Part shown: positions 34,212 to 45,505 of the stretch, one piece after another | Layout of the letters: every line of letters begins with the position of its first letter | Numbering within the stretch: position 1 is the stretch's first letter | NCBI RefSeq assembly: GCF_947499265.1 | Contig: NZ_CANMNK010000003.1 | Location: 248,001 to 312,000 of the forward strand | Reading direction: 5' to 3' | Length of the DNA stretch: 64,000 nt | Source of the DNA: an uncultured Roseobacter sp. | GTDB lineage: Bacteria > Pseudomonadota > Alphaproteobacteria > Rhodobacterales > Rhodobacteraceae | Made by a program: the position numbers and the translations under genes | Notes under the pieces: generated by a model | The model's database searches: none | Told to the model about the DNA's origin: nothing | The model's input: only the letters and a program-made list of their open reading frames with translations

Positions 34212-36632
34212 ATGCTACTCGAATCGCTTCAAAAGACCTCTCTCCAACGACTGTCCCGCCTGATTGTCATCGCGCTGACGTCCATGGGCCTGATTCTGAC
34301 CGCCTGTGCCATCGTGATCGTAGCCCTTCTGGCAGAATCCGAGCGGGATGCGGGCGTGTTGTCGCATTCCGCGGACCCTGTGGGCATCGAATTGGGCGAG
34401 ATTGTCACGTCCCTCGGGTATGGCGGTCTCATTCATTCGTTCAAGAACTATGTTCTGAGAGGTACGGAGCAGCATTACGAAGCGGTATTCGATGAAGCGC
34501 ATTCGGCCAAAACATCCCTGGAACGGCTGGCCAGAACGAATTCTGAAAACAAGGTTCACGCCGAAAACATTGCCGACGTGGTCCGCCAATATGAAGCAAA
34601 AACAGAAGACGTCAAAGCCTTGCTCAAGGCTGGTGCGACATCTGAGGAAATTGATCGCGCGGTTAAAATTGACGACACACCAGCCCTCGCGGCTATTCAG
34701 AAAATCTCAGAGCACCAGCAGATCGCATTCGCCGAGGCGACAGGCCTCAAACCGGGGTCGGCAAATCAAAGCAAGTCCGGATTGCTCAACGACCTGCGCG
34801 CGGCGCTTGGATATGGTGGCATGGTCCATCAGTTCAAAAACTATGTTTTGCGCAAAGATGCCCCGCGGATTGAAAAAATTTCGAAGGCAATTGAACGCGC
34901 AGAAAAAGACATCGAAAACTACCGCAATCAATTGAACAGCGACATCGAAATCACTGCACTGAATGCGCTGTCCCAAACCATTTCGGAATACAAAAATGCG
35001 CTCGGTCAGGCGCAGGAGGCTGTCGCCAAAGGATTGACAGCCGCAGAGATCGACGCGCTTGTCAAAGTGTCCGACGGTCCCGCTCTGGAGGCCTTGGCAA
35101 AACTGGCCTCGAAAATCGACGTGGACCTCTATGAACAGACGCGTGATCTTGACGACGACATCAGATGGTCAAAACTGATCGGGGTCGCCATTGCGGTTGC
35201 CACCGCGACAATCTGCGCCACGATGGCCGTTGGCATTGGGTTTGTATTATACCGGTCAGCCGTTGGTCCGGCACAGGATCTCTCCGACCGCATATCCAGC
35301 CTCGCGGGCGGCGATACTTCGATTACATTTGATGATTTGGCCAGCAAAACAGAAATCGGGTCCATTGCAACGGCAGCCGGTTCGTTCCGCCAGTCTTTGA
35401 TGAACAACATCGAATTGACACAGGCCGCTGAAAAAGCCGCCGAAGAACATCGCGCGATGGCGGAAGAACAAACCAGAATGCTGGCGGAACAAAAGGCCTT
35501 GCAAGAAGAACAGGCCCGCACCGCCGCAGAGACCGCCAAACGTCAGAAAGAGCAGGATGCGCTTCAGGAAAAGATTGGCATGGTTTCCCAAGCCGCTGGT
35601 AACGGCGATTTTTCCACCCGGGTTTCCATGGAGACAACCCATGAAGACCTGGCACTTGTTGGGCGTCATGTGGACGAATTGCTTGAATCCATCGAAACCG
35701 GTGTCGATGCAATCTTTGCAGTCATCGGCAAAATGCATGATGGTGACCTGAGCGCGCGCATGGAAGGCGAGTTCAAGGGCGCCTTCCTCGCGTTGCAGGA
35801 TTCGTTCAACGCATCTCTAATGCAGATCGCCAAATTGGTGGATGCGGTTCTTGAGAACGCCAACGCCATCGATTTGGATACAAACTCGATTGCAGGTGCA
35901 ACACAATCGCTTGCCAAGCGCACGGAATCACAAGCCATGTCGCTTCAGGAATCCTCCAGCGCGGTCACCGAATTGTCTGCATCCGTAAGGTCCGTCGCGA
36001 CGCAGGCCGGTGAAGCCAGAGACCTCACCGGTCAAGCCATGCAGATTGCGCATCAATCCGGAGAAATCGTCAAAAAAGCGGTCGATTCCATGAAGTCCAT
36101 TGTCCATGCGTCTCGGGAAATCTCCAAGGTTACCTCCCTGATCGATGATATCTCCTTTCAGACCAATTTGCTGGCTCTGAATGCAGGTGTCGAAGCTGCA
36201 CGGGCTGGCGATAGCGGTCGGGGTTTCAGCGTGGTTGCCTCCGAGGTCCGGGCGCTGGCCCAGAGGGCCGCGACCGCAGCCAGTGAAATCAACGACTTGA
36301 TCACGGCAAGCGAAGCTCAGGTGGTCAATGGCGCCGATCAGGTAGATCAAACCGGTCATGCAATTTCTCAGATTTCGGAGTTCATTGAAGGGCTGAATGA
36401 CGCAATGAATACTGTAGCCGCGGCCACAACTGAGCAGACCGAAGCGCTTTCCCAAGTCAGCAAGACAATGAACCAGCTTGACGAAGTGACGCAGCAGAAT
36501 GTCGCAATGTTTGAAGAGACGGCGGCATCAACCGCAGCGCTCAAGCTCAGAACAGATTCGTTGATGGATACGGGGAACCAATTTGTTACGTCAAATTCCA
36601 TCGGGCGTGACCAGCAGACGGTTGCGGGATGA
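34212..36632 (+). CDS. Methyl-accepting chemotaxis protein with duplicated sensor motif
   Basis: 806 residues from the ATG at 34212, chosen for AGGAG 6 bp upstream. Transmembrane segment 1 at about 18-42, a periplasmic region of about 280 residues, transmembrane segment 2 at about 320-345, then HAMP, a long Glu/Gln-rich coiled coil ([23 protein letters not shown]), a second HAMP-like unit, and a signalling domain with hairpin tip [23 protein letters not shown]. The periplasmic part carries two copies of a 16-residue motif, [16 protein letters not shown] (68-83) and [16 protein letters not shown] (199-214), 131 residues apart. Ligand unknown. No che genes are adjacent; the neighbour on the right is the ugp operon. 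Confidence 0.93.
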   Translation: MLLESLQKTSLQRLSRLIVIALTSMGLILTACAIVIVALLAESERDAGVLSHSADPVGIELGEIVTSLGYGGLIHSFKNYVLRGTEQHYEAVFDEAHSAKTSLERLARTNSENKVHAENIADVVRQYEAKTEDVKALLKAGATSEEIDRAVKIDDTPALAAIQKISEHQQIAFAEATGLKPGSANQSKSGLLNDLRAALGYGGMVHQFKNYVLRKDAPRIEKISKAIERAEKDIENYRNQLNSDIEITALNALSQTISEYKNALGQAQEAVAKGLTAAEIDALVKVSDGPALEALAKLASKIDVDLYEQTRDLDDDIRWSKLIGVAIAVATATICATMAVGIGFVLYRSAVGPAQDLSDRISSLAGGDTSITFDDLASKTEIGSIATAAGSFRQSLMNNIELTQAAEKAAEEHRAMAEEQTRMLAEQKALQEEQARTAAETAKRQKEQDALQEKIGMVSQAAGNGDFSTRVSMETTHEDLALVGRHVDELLESIETGVDAIFAVIGKMHDGDLSARMEGEFKGAFLALQDSFNASLMQIAKLVDAVLENANAIDLDTNSIAGATQSLAKRTESQAMSLQESSSAVTELSASVRSVATQAGEARDLTGQAMQIAHQSGEIVKKAVDSMKSIVHASREISKVTSLIDDISFQTNLLALNAGVEAARAGDSGRGFSVVASEVRALAQRAATAASEINDLITASEAQVVNGADQVDQTGHAISQISEFIEGLNDAMNTVAAATTEQTEALSQVSKTMNQLDEVTQQNVAMFEETAASTAALKLRTDSLMDTGNQFVTSNSIGRDQQTVAG

Positions 36633-36821
36633 CAAACGCCAACGCGTTTTCTGACCGCTGTCTTTGCGGCAACCGAAAGGGCGCGGGCGCAAGAAACCAA
36701 AGGACGCGGGCGGGCGCGGCGTGGTTTTTACTCAAAGCCTAGGGTTGAGCATGAGCGCCCGGCAGCGACGGTGTCAGCTATCGAGACTTCGTAGCGATAC
36801 GGCCTAGCCCCCTAGGAGAAG

Positions 36822-37832
36822 CTAATCGCAGCGCCGACCCGATTCATCAAAAACCATCTCATCCAAATCGGACCAGCTGAGCCCGGCAGACGCCCCCTCC
36901 TGCGGCAAGTCATGCGTGGCTGGCTGCCGCACGGTGACGATGCTGCCATCCGGCAATTGCACATGCACCAGCGTTTCCGCGCCAAGCGCTTCGGTGTAAA
37001 GCACCGTGCCTGATACGCGCGGATTGATCGTGGCGATATTCATATGCTCCGGGCGTACCCCTAGCCTAACCGCGTTGGGCTTGTTGCTTTCAGCCAGATC
37101 CGTGGTCATGAAATTCGTCGGCGGCGAGCCAATGAACCCGGCCACGAATTCGGTTGCAGGGTTTGCATAGACATCCAATGGTGCGCCGATCTGGTCCGCG
37201 ACACCGCCATTCATCACAATCATCCGATCGGCCAGCGTCATCGCCTCCACCTGATCATGCGTCACGTAAAGCGAGGTCACCCCCAACCGGCGCTGCAACT
37301 GCTTGATCTCCAGCCGCATTTGCACCCGCAGCTTGGCATCAAGGTTGGAGAGAGGCTCATCAAACAAAAACACCGACGGTTTGCGCACAATCGCGCGCCC
37401 CATGGCAACACGCTGGCGCTGACCACCCGACAACTCACGCGGACGACGCTTGAGATAAGGTTCCAGCTGCAACAATTTCGCTGCCGTCTCCACCCGTTGG
37501 GCAATTTCGGCCTTGCTGGTTCCTGCAATTTTCAGCCCGTAGGCCATATTGTCGAAGACGGACATATGCGGATAGAGCGCGTAGTTCTGGAACACCATCG
37601 CGATATCACGGTCCATCGGCTCCCGATCATTGACCCGCGCGCCGCCGATGCGCACTTCGCCCGAGGTCACGGTTTCAAGCCCGGCAACCATCCGCAGCAG
37701 TGTGGATTTACCGCAACCTGACGGGCCCACGATCACGATGAATTCGCCATCTTCAATATCGATATCAATACCGTGGATGACATCTGTCTTGCTGAAGGAT
37801 TTCTTGACCTGGGAAAGGCTGACGGTCGCCAT
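36822..37832 (-). CDS. ugpC: Glycerol-3-phosphate ABC transporter ATP-binding protein UgpC
   Basis: 336 residues, CUT1-type ATPase: Walker [11 protein letters not shown], signature [14 protein letters not shown], Walker [13 protein letters not shown], switch [10 protein letters not shown], and a short C-terminal regulatory domain ([10 protein letters not shown]). Fourth gene of ugpBAEC, 2 bp after ugpE. The name depends on the operon. Glycerol-3-phosphate or glycerophosphodiesters would provide phosphate and carbon. Confidence 0.9.
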   Translation of the reverse strand: MATVSLSQVKKSFSKTDVIHGIDIDIEDGEFIVIVGPSGCGKSTLLRMVAGLETVTSGEVRIGGARVNDREPMDRDIAMVFQNYALYPHMSVFDNMAYGLKIAGTSKAEIAQRVETAAKLLQLEPYLKRRPRELSGGQRQRVAMGRAIVRKPSVFLFDEPLSNLDAKLRVQMRLEIKQLQRRLGVTSLYVTHDQVEAMTLADRMIVMNGGVADQIGAPLDVYANPATEFVAGFIGSPPTNFMTTDLAESNKPNAVRLGVRPEHMNIATINPRVSGTVLYTEALGAETLVHVQLPDGSIVTVRQPATHDLPQEGASAGLSWSDLDEMVFDESGRRCD

Positions 37833-37834
37833 GG

Positions 37835-38689
37835 TTATTTCTCGCTATCAACAAGGCCGCGCACAAAGAGCCGCTGCATGGAAATCACGACAATCACGGG
37901 TGGGATCATCGCAAGAATGGAGGTGGCCATGATCACCGGCCAATCGGCGATGTCGTCGCCTGAGGGGAACATCTGCTTGATGCCCATGACGATGGTATTC
38001 ATCGACGGATCCGTGGTGATCAGCAACGGCCAGAGATATTGATTCCAGCCATAGATGAACAGGATCACGAAAAGGGCCGCGATATTCGTGCGGCTCATGG
38101 GCAGCAGAATGTCCCAGAAAAACCGCATCGGTTTGGCACCGTCCACGCGGGCGGCCTCAGCCAGTTCATCCGGCACGGTCATGAAAAACTGGCGGAACAG
38201 AAACGTCGCCGTGGCAGAGGCAATCAGCGGAAAGATCAGACCGGAATAGCTATTGAGCATTCCGAAACCCGCCACCACTTCATAGGTTGGCACGATCCGG
38301 ACTTCGACGGGCAGCATCAGAGTCAGAAAGATCAGCCAGAAGAAGGTCTTGCGCCCAGGAAACTTGAAATAGACAATTGCAAAGGCCGAGAGCAGCGAGA
38401 TGATGATCTTGCCGATGGCAATCCCCATCGCCATGATCAGCGAATTCAACATCATCCAGGCAACCGGCGCATTGACCCCTGCAAAGAGCGCACGCGTATA
38501 ATTGTCGAGGAATTTGTCGCCCGGCAGCAATGGCATCGGCGGGCGCACGATATCCTGCTGGTCCACGGTGGAGGCGACAAAGGCCAGCCAGATCGGGAAA
38601 AACACAAACAGCAGACCGATGATCAGACCCAGATGGGTGAAAACCAACCCAAGCCCGCGTTTTTCCACCATGCCTGTGCGCTCCGCCAT
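37835..38689 (-). CDS. ugpE: Glycerol-3-phosphate ABC transporter permease UgpE
   Basis: 284 residues, six membrane segments, CUT1 MalG-like. EAA motif as [26 protein letters not shown] and the family-typical [16 protein letters not shown] block. The start overlaps the ugpA stop at 38689, indicating coupling. Confidence 0.92.
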   Translation of the reverse strand: MAERTGMVEKRGLGLVFTHLGLIIGLLFVFFPIWLAFVASTVDQQDIVRPPMPLLPGDKFLDNYTRALFAGVNAPVAWMMLNSLIMAMGIAIGKIIISLLSAFAIVYFKFPGRKTFFWLIFLTLMLPVEVRIVPTYEVVAGFGMLNSYSGLIFPLIASATATFLFRQFFMTVPDELAEAARVDGAKPMRFFWDILLPMSRTNIAALFVILFIYGWNQYLWPLLITTDPSMNTIVMGIKQMFPSGDDIADWPVIMATSILAMIPPVIVVISMQRLFVRGLVDSEK

Positions 38690-39570
38690 CAGTAATGCAC
38701 CCGTCGTTCGATGAATTTGAATTGCACGATGGTGAGCAGCCCGACAATCACCAGCAGCACCACGGATTGCGCCGCGGAAGAGCCAAGATCCTGTCCCACA
38801 AAACCGTCCGAATAGACTTTATAAACCAGAATAGTGGTCGATTGCTGCGGACCGCCCGCGGTGATCGTATGGATCACACCGAATGTTTCAAAGAAGGCGT
38901 AGACGATGTTCACCACCAGCAAAAAGAAGGTGGTCGGTGACAGCAAGGGAAAGACAATGGTGCGGAACCGTGTCCAGAAGCGCGCGCCGTCAATGGCCGC
39001 GGCCTCGATCACCGATTTCGGGATCGCCTGCAGCCCGGCGAGGAAAAAGAGAAAGTTATAGCTGATGCGCCCCCAGGCGGAGGCGATGACCACGAGGCCC
39101 ATCGCCTCTTCGCCGTTCAGCACGTGGTTCCAGTCATACCCCAACAAGCCCAGATACCAGGTCACCACGCCCACACGGGTGTTGAACATGAAGAGCCAGA
39201 GCACACCCGCGACCGCCGGGGCCACGGCATAGGGCCAGATCAGCAGCGTGCGGTAGGTCCCTGACCCCTTGATCAGGCGGTCCGCGAGCACCGCGAGGTA
39301 AAGCGCGACGCCCATGGAAACGACGGTCACAAGGATCGAAAACACCGCAGTGGTAACAAAGGAGGCCCGATAGAATGGATCGCCGAACAGGAATTCAAAA
39401 TTGCCCAGGCCCACGTATTGCATCGACAGGCCGAAAGGATCGGGAATGAACAGCGATTGCCAGATCGCCTGCCCCGCCGGGTAAAAGAAGAAAACGGCGG
39501 TAATGACGATCTGCGGCAGGACCAACAGAAGCGGCAACCAGATGCCTTTAAAGGTGACGCGCTTTTCCAT
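38689..39570 (-). CDS. ugpA: Glycerol-3-phosphate ABC transporter permease UgpA
   Basis: 293 residues, six membrane segments, CUT1 MalF-like. The opening [31 protein letters not shown] and EAA motif [26 protein letters not shown] fit UgpA. It follows ugpB after about 43 bp and overlaps ugpE. Confidence 0.92.
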   Translation of the reverse strand: MEKRVTFKGIWLPLLLVLPQIVITAVFFFYPAGQAIWQSLFIPDPFGLSMQYVGLGNFEFLFGDPFYRASFVTTAVFSILVTVVSMGVALYLAVLADRLIKGSGTYRTLLIWPYAVAPAVAGVLWLFMFNTRVGVVTWYLGLLGYDWNHVLNGEEAMGLVVIASAWGRISYNFLFFLAGLQAIPKSVIEAAAIDGARFWTRFRTIVFPLLSPTTFFLLVVNIVYAFFETFGVIHTITAGGPQQSTTILVYKVYSDGFVGQDLGSSAAQSVVLLVIVGLLTIVQFKFIERRVHY

Positions 39571-39613
39571 TCAAGTAAGGCGCGCCCCGGTTATCGCGGG
39601 GCGCGCGCTGTTC

Positions 39614-40918
39614 TCAGCGGTTGGCTTGCTCAAAGCGACGCAGCAGCGCATTGCCGCGTTCTGCGGCACTGTCGAGCGCGGTTTGCGCATCCTTGTCACC
39701 GGACCAGACCGCTTCCAGCTCTTCGTCGATGATGCCGCGGATCTGGTCGAAGGACCCCAGGCGCAGGCCCTTGGAATTGTCGGTTGGTGCCTTGGCCGTC
39801 ATCTGGATCACGGCCACGTCGGTGCCCGGATTGGCCTCATAGAAACCCTGCTCCCGGGTCAGTTTGGCGGCATCGTTCGTGATCGGCAGATAGCCGGTGT
39901 CCTGATGCCATTTGGCCTGGATCTCCGATGAGCTGAGGAAGTTCAGAAACGCCGCAACACCAGCGTATTCCTCATCCGTCTGGCCTTCCATGACCCAGAG
40001 CGATGCGCCCCCGATGATGGTGTTCTGCGGCTCCGCCTTCACCGCTTCCCAATAGGGCAAGGGGCGCACGTCGAACTCAAACTCGGCCTCGGACTTGATG
40101 CCCGCATAACCTGCGGAGCTTTCGGTAAAGAGCGCACATTCGCCTGCCCGGAAGTTTGCACCGCCTTCATTGCGGCGACCGGCATAGATGAATTTGCCGT
40201 CCTGCGCCCATTCTCCCATCGCGCTGATATGCGCCACCTGTGCCGGGCCGTTCAGCGCCAGTTCTGTGTCTACGCCGCCGAACCCATTGGCTTTGGTCGC
40301 AAATGGCGCATCATGATAGGCGGAGAAATTCTCCAGGTGAATCCAGCTTTGCCAGGCCGTTGTCAGCGGGCAGGAACTGCCAGCATCTTTCAACTGGGTC
40401 AGCACATCACCAACCTGTTCCCATGTCGACAAATCGACATCCGGGTCAATGCCGGCATCCGACAGCGCATCGCGGTTGACCCACAGAACCGGTGTCGAGG
40501 AGTTGAACGGCAGCGACAGCATCTTGCCATCGCTGGATGTGTAATATCCTTTGACCGAGCCGATATAGGCCTCGCCGTCAAAATCGGCGCCAGCATCCGC
40601 CATCACTTCATAGACGGGTTTCACAGCGCCCGAGGCCGCCATCATCGTGGCGGTGCCAACTTCGAAGACCATCAGGATGTCGGGCTGTTCACCCGCACGG
40701 AAAGCGGCGATACCAGCGTTCAGCGTCTCGGAATAGTTCCCTTTGTGCGTCGCGGTGACCACATAGTCCGATTGTGATGCATTGAAGGTGCTGACCTGTT
40801 CGGCCACCAACTCTCCCAGACGTCCGGTGAACGCATGCCAGAATTCGATTTCGGTTTGCGCCAGTGCTGGCCCTGCGAGCACAAGGGCGCATGTCGATGC
40901 TAAAAACGTGTGTTTCAT
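39614..40918 (-). CDS. ugpB: Glycerol-3-phosphate ABC transporter substrate-binding protein UgpB
   Basis: 434 residues with signal peptide MKHTFLASTCALVLAGPALAQ. The start at 40918 has AGGAGG 11 bp upstream; the frame is open 10 codons further. UgpB landmarks are IEFWHAFTGRLGELV, YVVTATHKGNYSETL, LPFNSSTPVLWVNRDAL and GASLWVM. First gene of ugpBAEC. A PhoB site was looked for in the 267-bp gap upstream but none is convincing. Confidence 0.92.
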   Translation of the reverse strand: MKHTFLASTCALVLAGPALAQTEIEFWHAFTGRLGELVAEQVSTFNASQSDYVVTATHKGNYSETLNAGIAAFRAGEQPDILMVFEVGTATMMAASGAVKPVYEVMADAGADFDGEAYIGSVKGYYTSSDGKMLSLPFNSSTPVLWVNRDALSDAGIDPDVDLSTWEQVGDVLTQLKDAGSSCPLTTAWQSWIHLENFSAYHDAPFATKANGFGGVDTELALNGPAQVAHISAMGEWAQDGKFIYAGRRNEGGANFRAGECALFTESSAGYAGIKSEAEFEFDVRPLPYWEAVKAEPQNTIIGGASLWVMEGQTDEEYAGVAAFLNFLSSSEIQAKWHQDTGYLPITNDAAKLTREQGFYEANPGTDVAVIQMTAKAPTDNSKGLRLGSFDQIRGIIDEELEAVWSGDKDAQTALDSAAERGNALLRRFEQANR

Positions 40919-41185
40919 GATTTTCTTGACCTCCTGAGTGTCGGACATTGCCTAAAAGCGGCAATCTTCATTTTTGTGACACTCAAACGATCATGACGGA
41001 AGATTTCAACCAAACATAGAAAAAAATCACCCTCGCCGTGATCGCGTTCTCCCGACCGGTCAGATCAACTGCGCGCGGCGGGCGTTGCGACGCAGAGATC
41101 GATCCGCGAAACTTTCCGTCGTTTACAATCAATGATTTTGCCTGCAACCCTGACACAAATTGAGACGAATCCGGAGACCACCAGC

Positions 41186-42436
41186 ATGAAGATCAGTTTG
41201 GCAGCGTTGTTGGGGACTTGTATTTTCTGCGCAGCGACGAGCGCTTTGGCACAAACCGATGAGCCGCCCGTGCGCCCCGCCAAGGTGTTTACGGTGGTCA
41301 CCCAATCCAGCAATGTCGAGCGCACCTATCCCGCGATCGTGCTGCCCTCCCGCGAGGTGCAATTGACGTTCCGCGTCAGTGGGCGCGTGATCGACCTGCC
41401 GGTCAGGGCCGCAATGACCGTGCAGGAAGGCGATGTGATTGCCCGGCTGGACCCTTCGGATTTCGAGACGAATGTCGCGCAACTGGAAAGCCAGCGCGAT
41501 CAGGCAAACGCGGAGTTGCGCGCCTTGCGCGCCGGGGCACGGGCCGAGGAAATCGTTGCGCTGGAAGCAGCCGTCGAATCGGCGCAGGCGCAATTGGATC
41601 AGGCTCTGGATCAGGTCCAGCGGACCCGCGAACTCGCGGAGCGGGGTGTGGTGGCGACCGCCGCGCTTGAGCAAGACGAAGCCAGCCTGCGTGTCGCCGA
41701 AGCCAATTTGCAAACCCAGATCGAACAATTGGCCATCGGCCAGGCGGGCGGCCGACCCGAGGATATCGAGGCCTCCGAAGCCGCACTCCGAGGGCTGGAG
41801 GCTCAATTGCAAGTCGCGCGCAACAACCTGGACTACGCAACCCTGCGCGCGCCCTTCGAGGGGATCATCGCCCGACGGGACATCGACAATTTCATGAATG
41901 TGCAGGCGGGGCAAAACATCGTGCTGCTGCAGACCCTCTCAACGGTCCATGTGGCCTTTGATGTGCCGGGTCCGGACGTGACATCACTGTCGGCCAACGG
42001 TCAGGAAAACATCACCAACAAGGTCGTCTTTGACGCCCTGCCAAATCAGGAATTTGACGCCGAAGTCGTTGAATTCTCTGTGCAAGCGGACACCGCCACT
42101 CAAACCTACCGGGGCCGCGTGTCCGTCGAGGTGCCGCAGACCCCATTGATATTGCCGGGCATGGTGGGGCGGGTTTTTTCCACTGCGCCGGGGGAGCAAA
42201 AAAACCTGATGGTTCCGGTGACCGCGATTGCGGCGAATTCGAATGGTGCGCCGTTTGTCTGGCTGCTTGACGAGGACAACCGCGCGACCAAGCGGGAGGT
42301 GAGACTGGGCGATATGTCAGCGAATGCGGTGGCGGTTCTGGAAGGTCTCAGCGCTGGTGAGCGGATCATCTCCGCCGGGGTGGGAAAGGTCATTGAAGGG
42401 ATGCAGGTGCGCCCGGTCACCCGGATCGGGGGCTAA
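41186..42436 (+). CDS. RND efflux periplasmic adaptor subunit
   Basis: 416 residues with signal peptide MKISLAALLGTCIFCAATSALAQ; the start at 41186 follows GGAGA. HlyD/AcrA-like: lipoyl halves around RVIDLPVRAAMTVQEGDVIARLD and YATLRAPFEGIIARRDIDNFMNVQAGQ, a coiled-coil hairpin at about 100-210, then beta-barrel and membrane-proximal domains. It stands 3 bp before the RND pump gene. Drug or metabolite specificity cannot be read. Confidence 0.92.
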   Translation: MKISLAALLGTCIFCAATSALAQTDEPPVRPAKVFTVVTQSSNVERTYPAIVLPSREVQLTFRVSGRVIDLPVRAAMTVQEGDVIARLDPSDFETNVAQLESQRDQANAELRALRAGARAEEIVALEAAVESAQAQLDQALDQVQRTRELAERGVVATAALEQDEASLRVAEANLQTQIEQLAIGQAGGRPEDIEASEAALRGLEAQLQVARNNLDYATLRAPFEGIIARRDIDNFMNVQAGQNIVLLQTLSTVHVAFDVPGPDVTSLSANGQENITNKVVFDALPNQEFDAEVVEFSVQADTATQTYRGRVSVEVPQTPLILPGMVGRVFSTAPGEQKNLMVPVTAIAANSNGAPFVWLLDEDNRATKREVRLGDMSANAVAVLEGLSAGERIISAGVGKVIEGMQVRPVTRIGG

Positions 42437-42439
42437 GTC

Positions 42440-45400
42440 ATGGATCTGGCCCGGTTCGCCATTGAAAAACGTCTGATTTCAGCCGTTGCCACCCTGCTCA
42501 TTCTGATTGCCGGGTATTATTCCTACACCAAGCTGCCACGCTTTGAGGACCCCGAATTCATCATTCGGCAGGCGCAGATCATCACCCCCTACCCCGGTGC
42601 CAGCGCCGACGAGGTGGCCGAAGAGGTTACCGAGGTGATCGAGAATGCGCTGCAGCAGTTGCAGGGCGTGGATGAGGTGCGCTCGGTCTCCTCTCCGGGG
42701 CGCAGCACGGTGACCGTGGAATTCACCATCCAATCGACCAAAACCTACCCCACGCTCTATGAACGTTTTGCCCAGATGCGCGCCAAAATAGACGACGCAC
42801 AGGCCGATCTGCCGCCCAATGCGCTCTCTAGTTTGGTTTTTGACGACTTTGGCGACGTCTACGCGGTCTATTTCGCAGTTGTCGGCGACGGCTATACGCT
42901 GACGGAATTGCATGAATACGCCAAGGATTTGCAGCGCGAACTGGTGACCGTCGAAGGTGTGTCAAAGGTGGTTCTGAACGGAGTGCAGGACGAGGTCATC
43001 TATGTTGAATACTCCCCCGCCCGTCTGATTGAGCTTGGTCTTGCGCCGCAGCAGATCAGCGACATCCTGGAAGGCCAGAACCTTGTGCTGCCCGCAGGTT
43101 CCTTGAAGGCCGGTCAGACCCGTCTGGAACTGCGCCCGGATGCCGCCATCAGCTCCACCGAAGCCATCGGCAATCTGCTGATCACCAACCCGCAGAACGG
43201 CGCGTCCTTCCGCCTGTCGGACATCGCCACCGTGACGCGCGGGTTGCAAGATCCGCCCACCGAATTGATTTACCGCGATGGCCAGCCCGCCATCGGGATC
43301 GGGATTTCCAATGAAATCGGCGGCAATGTGGTCAACATGGGCGAAGCCGCAAAACAACGTCTGGCGGAACTGATCTCCGAACGGCCCATTGGCATCGACG
43401 TCCTGCCGATCTCGGACCAATCGGACACGGTCAAGGTTTCGGTCAATGACTTCGTGATGAATGTCGTGGTGGCGCTGGTGATCGTGGTCGGCACCCTGCT
43501 CATCTTCATGGGCCTGCGCTCCGGGATTTTGATGGGAGGCATCCTGCTGGTGACGGTGGCGGGCACGCTCTTTGGCATGTTCCTTTACGGTCTCGACATG
43601 CAGCGGATTTCGCTGGGCGCCCTGATCATTGCGCTGGGGATGCTGGTCGACAATGCCATCGTGGTGGTCGAGGGCACGCTGGTGCGGGTGCAAAAGGGTG
43701 AAAACGCCGCAGAGGCCGCCCAGAAGATTGTCGCGCAAACGAAATGGCCGCTTTTGGGCGGCACCGTTGTCGGGTTTCTCGCCTTCTCACCGGTCGGATT
43801 TTCCCCGGACAACACCGGCGAATACGCAGGCAGCCTGTTTTGGACCATTGCCATCGCCCTGCTCTTTTCCTGGCTGGTGGCCATCTGGCTGACGCCCTAT
43901 TTCTGCACCCTGCTGCTGAAACCGGGCAAGGCCGAGGAAAAGCCGGAGAACGGCCTGATGCGCGGCTATCGCGGTATTTTGGCCAAGGCGATCCGCCTGC
44001 GCTATGCCACCATTGCCGTTGTTGTGGCACTTTTCGCGTCCGCCATCGCCAGCTTCAGCCTGGTGCCGCCGGGGTTCTTCCCCTCCTCGACACGCGCGCA
44101 ATTCGTGATCGATTATTTCTTGCCGCAGGGCACGGATATCGCGCAAACCGAGGCGGATCTGCTGGAGATCGACGCTCATGTGCGCGGGCTGGAAAACGTC
44201 ACCGGCACCAATATGGCCGTAGGCAGCGGGCATTTGCGGTTCATGCTGATCTACGAGAGCGAAGATCAGAACGCCGCCTACGGGCAAATCCTGGTGGATG
44301 TCGCGGATTTCCGACACATCGACGCGCTGCAAAGCGAGTTGCAGAGCTATATCGACGAGGCCTATCCCGAGGCCACGGCCAAGGTGTGGAAATTCGTGCT
44401 CGGGCCCGGCGGCGGCTCAAAGATCGAGGCGCAGTTTTCCGGCCCTGATCCGGTGGTGCTGCGCGATCTGGCCACCCAGGCCAAGGCGATCATGGCAGAC
44501 AAGGGCGCGGTGGCCATCAAGGATGACTGGAAAGAACAGGTCCCGGTCATTCGCCCGGTCATCAACACCGAAAACGCGCGCCGTCTGGGCCTCACGCAAA
44601 GCGAGATTGCCTTTGCCCTCAACGCGCATCTCAGCGGCACAACTCTGGGGGTTTACCGGGATGGCGACGAGCTGCGCGACATCGTCATGCGGCCCTTTGA
44701 AAACAACCGAAACGACGCGGCAAACCTGCGAGACATCCACGTCTACAGCCAGGTCACCGGCGGATATATCCCCATTTCGCAAGTCGTGGACCGGTTCGAT
44801 CTGGGATTTGAGGCTGGCAACCTGCGGCGGGTGGATCGCAAGCTGACCATCACCGCGCAGTCGGACAATGCACCCGGCGTGCTTTCGGGTGATTTGTTTG
44901 AAATCGTGCGCCCCGATATCGACGCCATCGACCTGCCCCCCGGCTATGCGCTGGAGTGGAAGGGGGAGTTTGGCAACTCGAAGGAAGCCAACGAGGGCCT
45001 TGCCTCAACCATGCCCTTGGGCTTTGGGGCGATGGTGCTGGTGGTGATCTTCCTCTTCAACGCGGTGCGCCAACCGCTGATCATCTGGCTGACCGTGCCG
45101 CTGGCCCTGATCGGGGTGTTCTGGGGTCTGGCGGCGACCAACACGCCGCTGGAATTCATGGCGATCCTCGGCATCCTGTCGCTGACCGGCATGCTGATCA
45201 AAAATGCCATCGTGCTGATCGACGAAACTGACAGTCAGATTGCGGATGGCAAGGCGCGCATGTCCGCAGTGGTGGACTCCGCCGTCAGCCGCGTGCGGCC
45301 TGTCTCGCTGGGCGTCGTCACAACCGTTTTGGGGGTGGTGCCCCTGCTGCTGGATCCCTTCTTCAAATCGCTCGCGGTGGTGATCATCTGCGGTCTGAGC

Positions 45401-45505
45401 TTTGCCACCATTCTGACGCTGATCATCGTACCCACGCTCTACGCGGTTTTCTTTCGGATCTCCGCTGAAGAGGTCGACCAGGCGCCAGAGACGGCCGGGG
45501 GTTAG
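42440..45505 (+). CDS. RND efflux transporter permease (HAE-1/AcrB-like)
   Basis: 1021 residues with the two-fold RND layout: TM1 at about 10-30, a large periplasmic domain (about 40-330), TM2-6, TM7 near 525, a second periplasmic domain and TM8-12. The proton-relay Asp is in LGMLVDNAIVVVEG in TM4; the second-half counterpart reads LTGMLIKNAIVLIDE. The family opening (FAIEKRLISAV, FEDPEF) places it in the group of proton-driven pumps with single-gene trimers. No outer-membrane channel gene follows. Its stop overlaps by 4 bp that of the convergent regulator. Confidence 0.94.
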   Translation: MDLARFAIEKRLISAVATLLILIAGYYSYTKLPRFEDPEFIIRQAQIITPYPGASADEVAEEVTEVIENALQQLQGVDEVRSVSSPGRSTVTVEFTIQSTKTYPTLYERFAQMRAKIDDAQADLPPNALSSLVFDDFGDVYAVYFAVVGDGYTLTELHEYAKDLQRELVTVEGVSKVVLNGVQDEVIYVEYSPARLIELGLAPQQISDILEGQNLVLPAGSLKAGQTRLELRPDAAISSTEAIGNLLITNPQNGASFRLSDIATVTRGLQDPPTELIYRDGQPAIGIGISNEIGGNVVNMGEAAKQRLAELISERPIGIDVLPISDQSDTVKVSVNDFVMNVVVALVIVVGTLLIFMGLRSGILMGGILLVTVAGTLFGMFLYGLDMQRISLGALIIALGMLVDNAIVVVEGTLVRVQKGENAAEAAQKIVAQTKWPLLGGTVVGFLAFSPVGFSPDNTGEYAGSLFWTIAIALLFSWLVAIWLTPYFCTLLLKPGKAEEKPENGLMRGYRGILAKAIRLRYATIAVVVALFASAIASFSLVPPGFFPSSTRAQFVIDYFLPQGTDIAQTEADLLEIDAHVRGLENVTGTNMAVGSGHLRFMLIYESEDQNAAYGQILVDVADFRHIDALQSELQSYIDEAYPEATAKVWKFVLGPGGGSKIEAQFSGPDPVVLRDLATQAKAIMADKGAVAIKDDWKEQVPVIRPVINTENARRLGLTQSEIAFALNAHLSGTTLGVYRDGDELRDIVMRPFENNRNDAANLRDIHVYSQVTGGYIPISQVVDRFDLGFEAGNLRRVDRKLTITAQSDNAPGVLSGDLFEIVRPDIDAIDLPPGYALEWKGEFGNSKEANEGLASTMPLGFGAMVLVVIFLFNAVRQPLIIWLTVPLALIGVFWGLAATNTPLEFMAILGILSLTGMLIKNAIVLIDETDSQIADGKARMSAVVDSAVSRVRPVSLGVVTTVLGVVPLLLDPFFKSLAVVIICGLSFATILTLIIVPTLYAVFFRISAEEVDQAPETAGG

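Noticed and set aside
36633-36821. Strong terminator between the chemoreceptor and ugpC
   Set aside because: Only a 6-bp AAACCA/TGGTTT and a 7-bp CCTAGGG/CCCTAGG inverted repeat with wide spacing are visible; neither is convincing.
40919-41185. Pho box upstream of ugpB
   Set aside because: GTCAT and GTCAC half-sites are present but 17 bp apart instead of 11, so they do not form a PhoB site.
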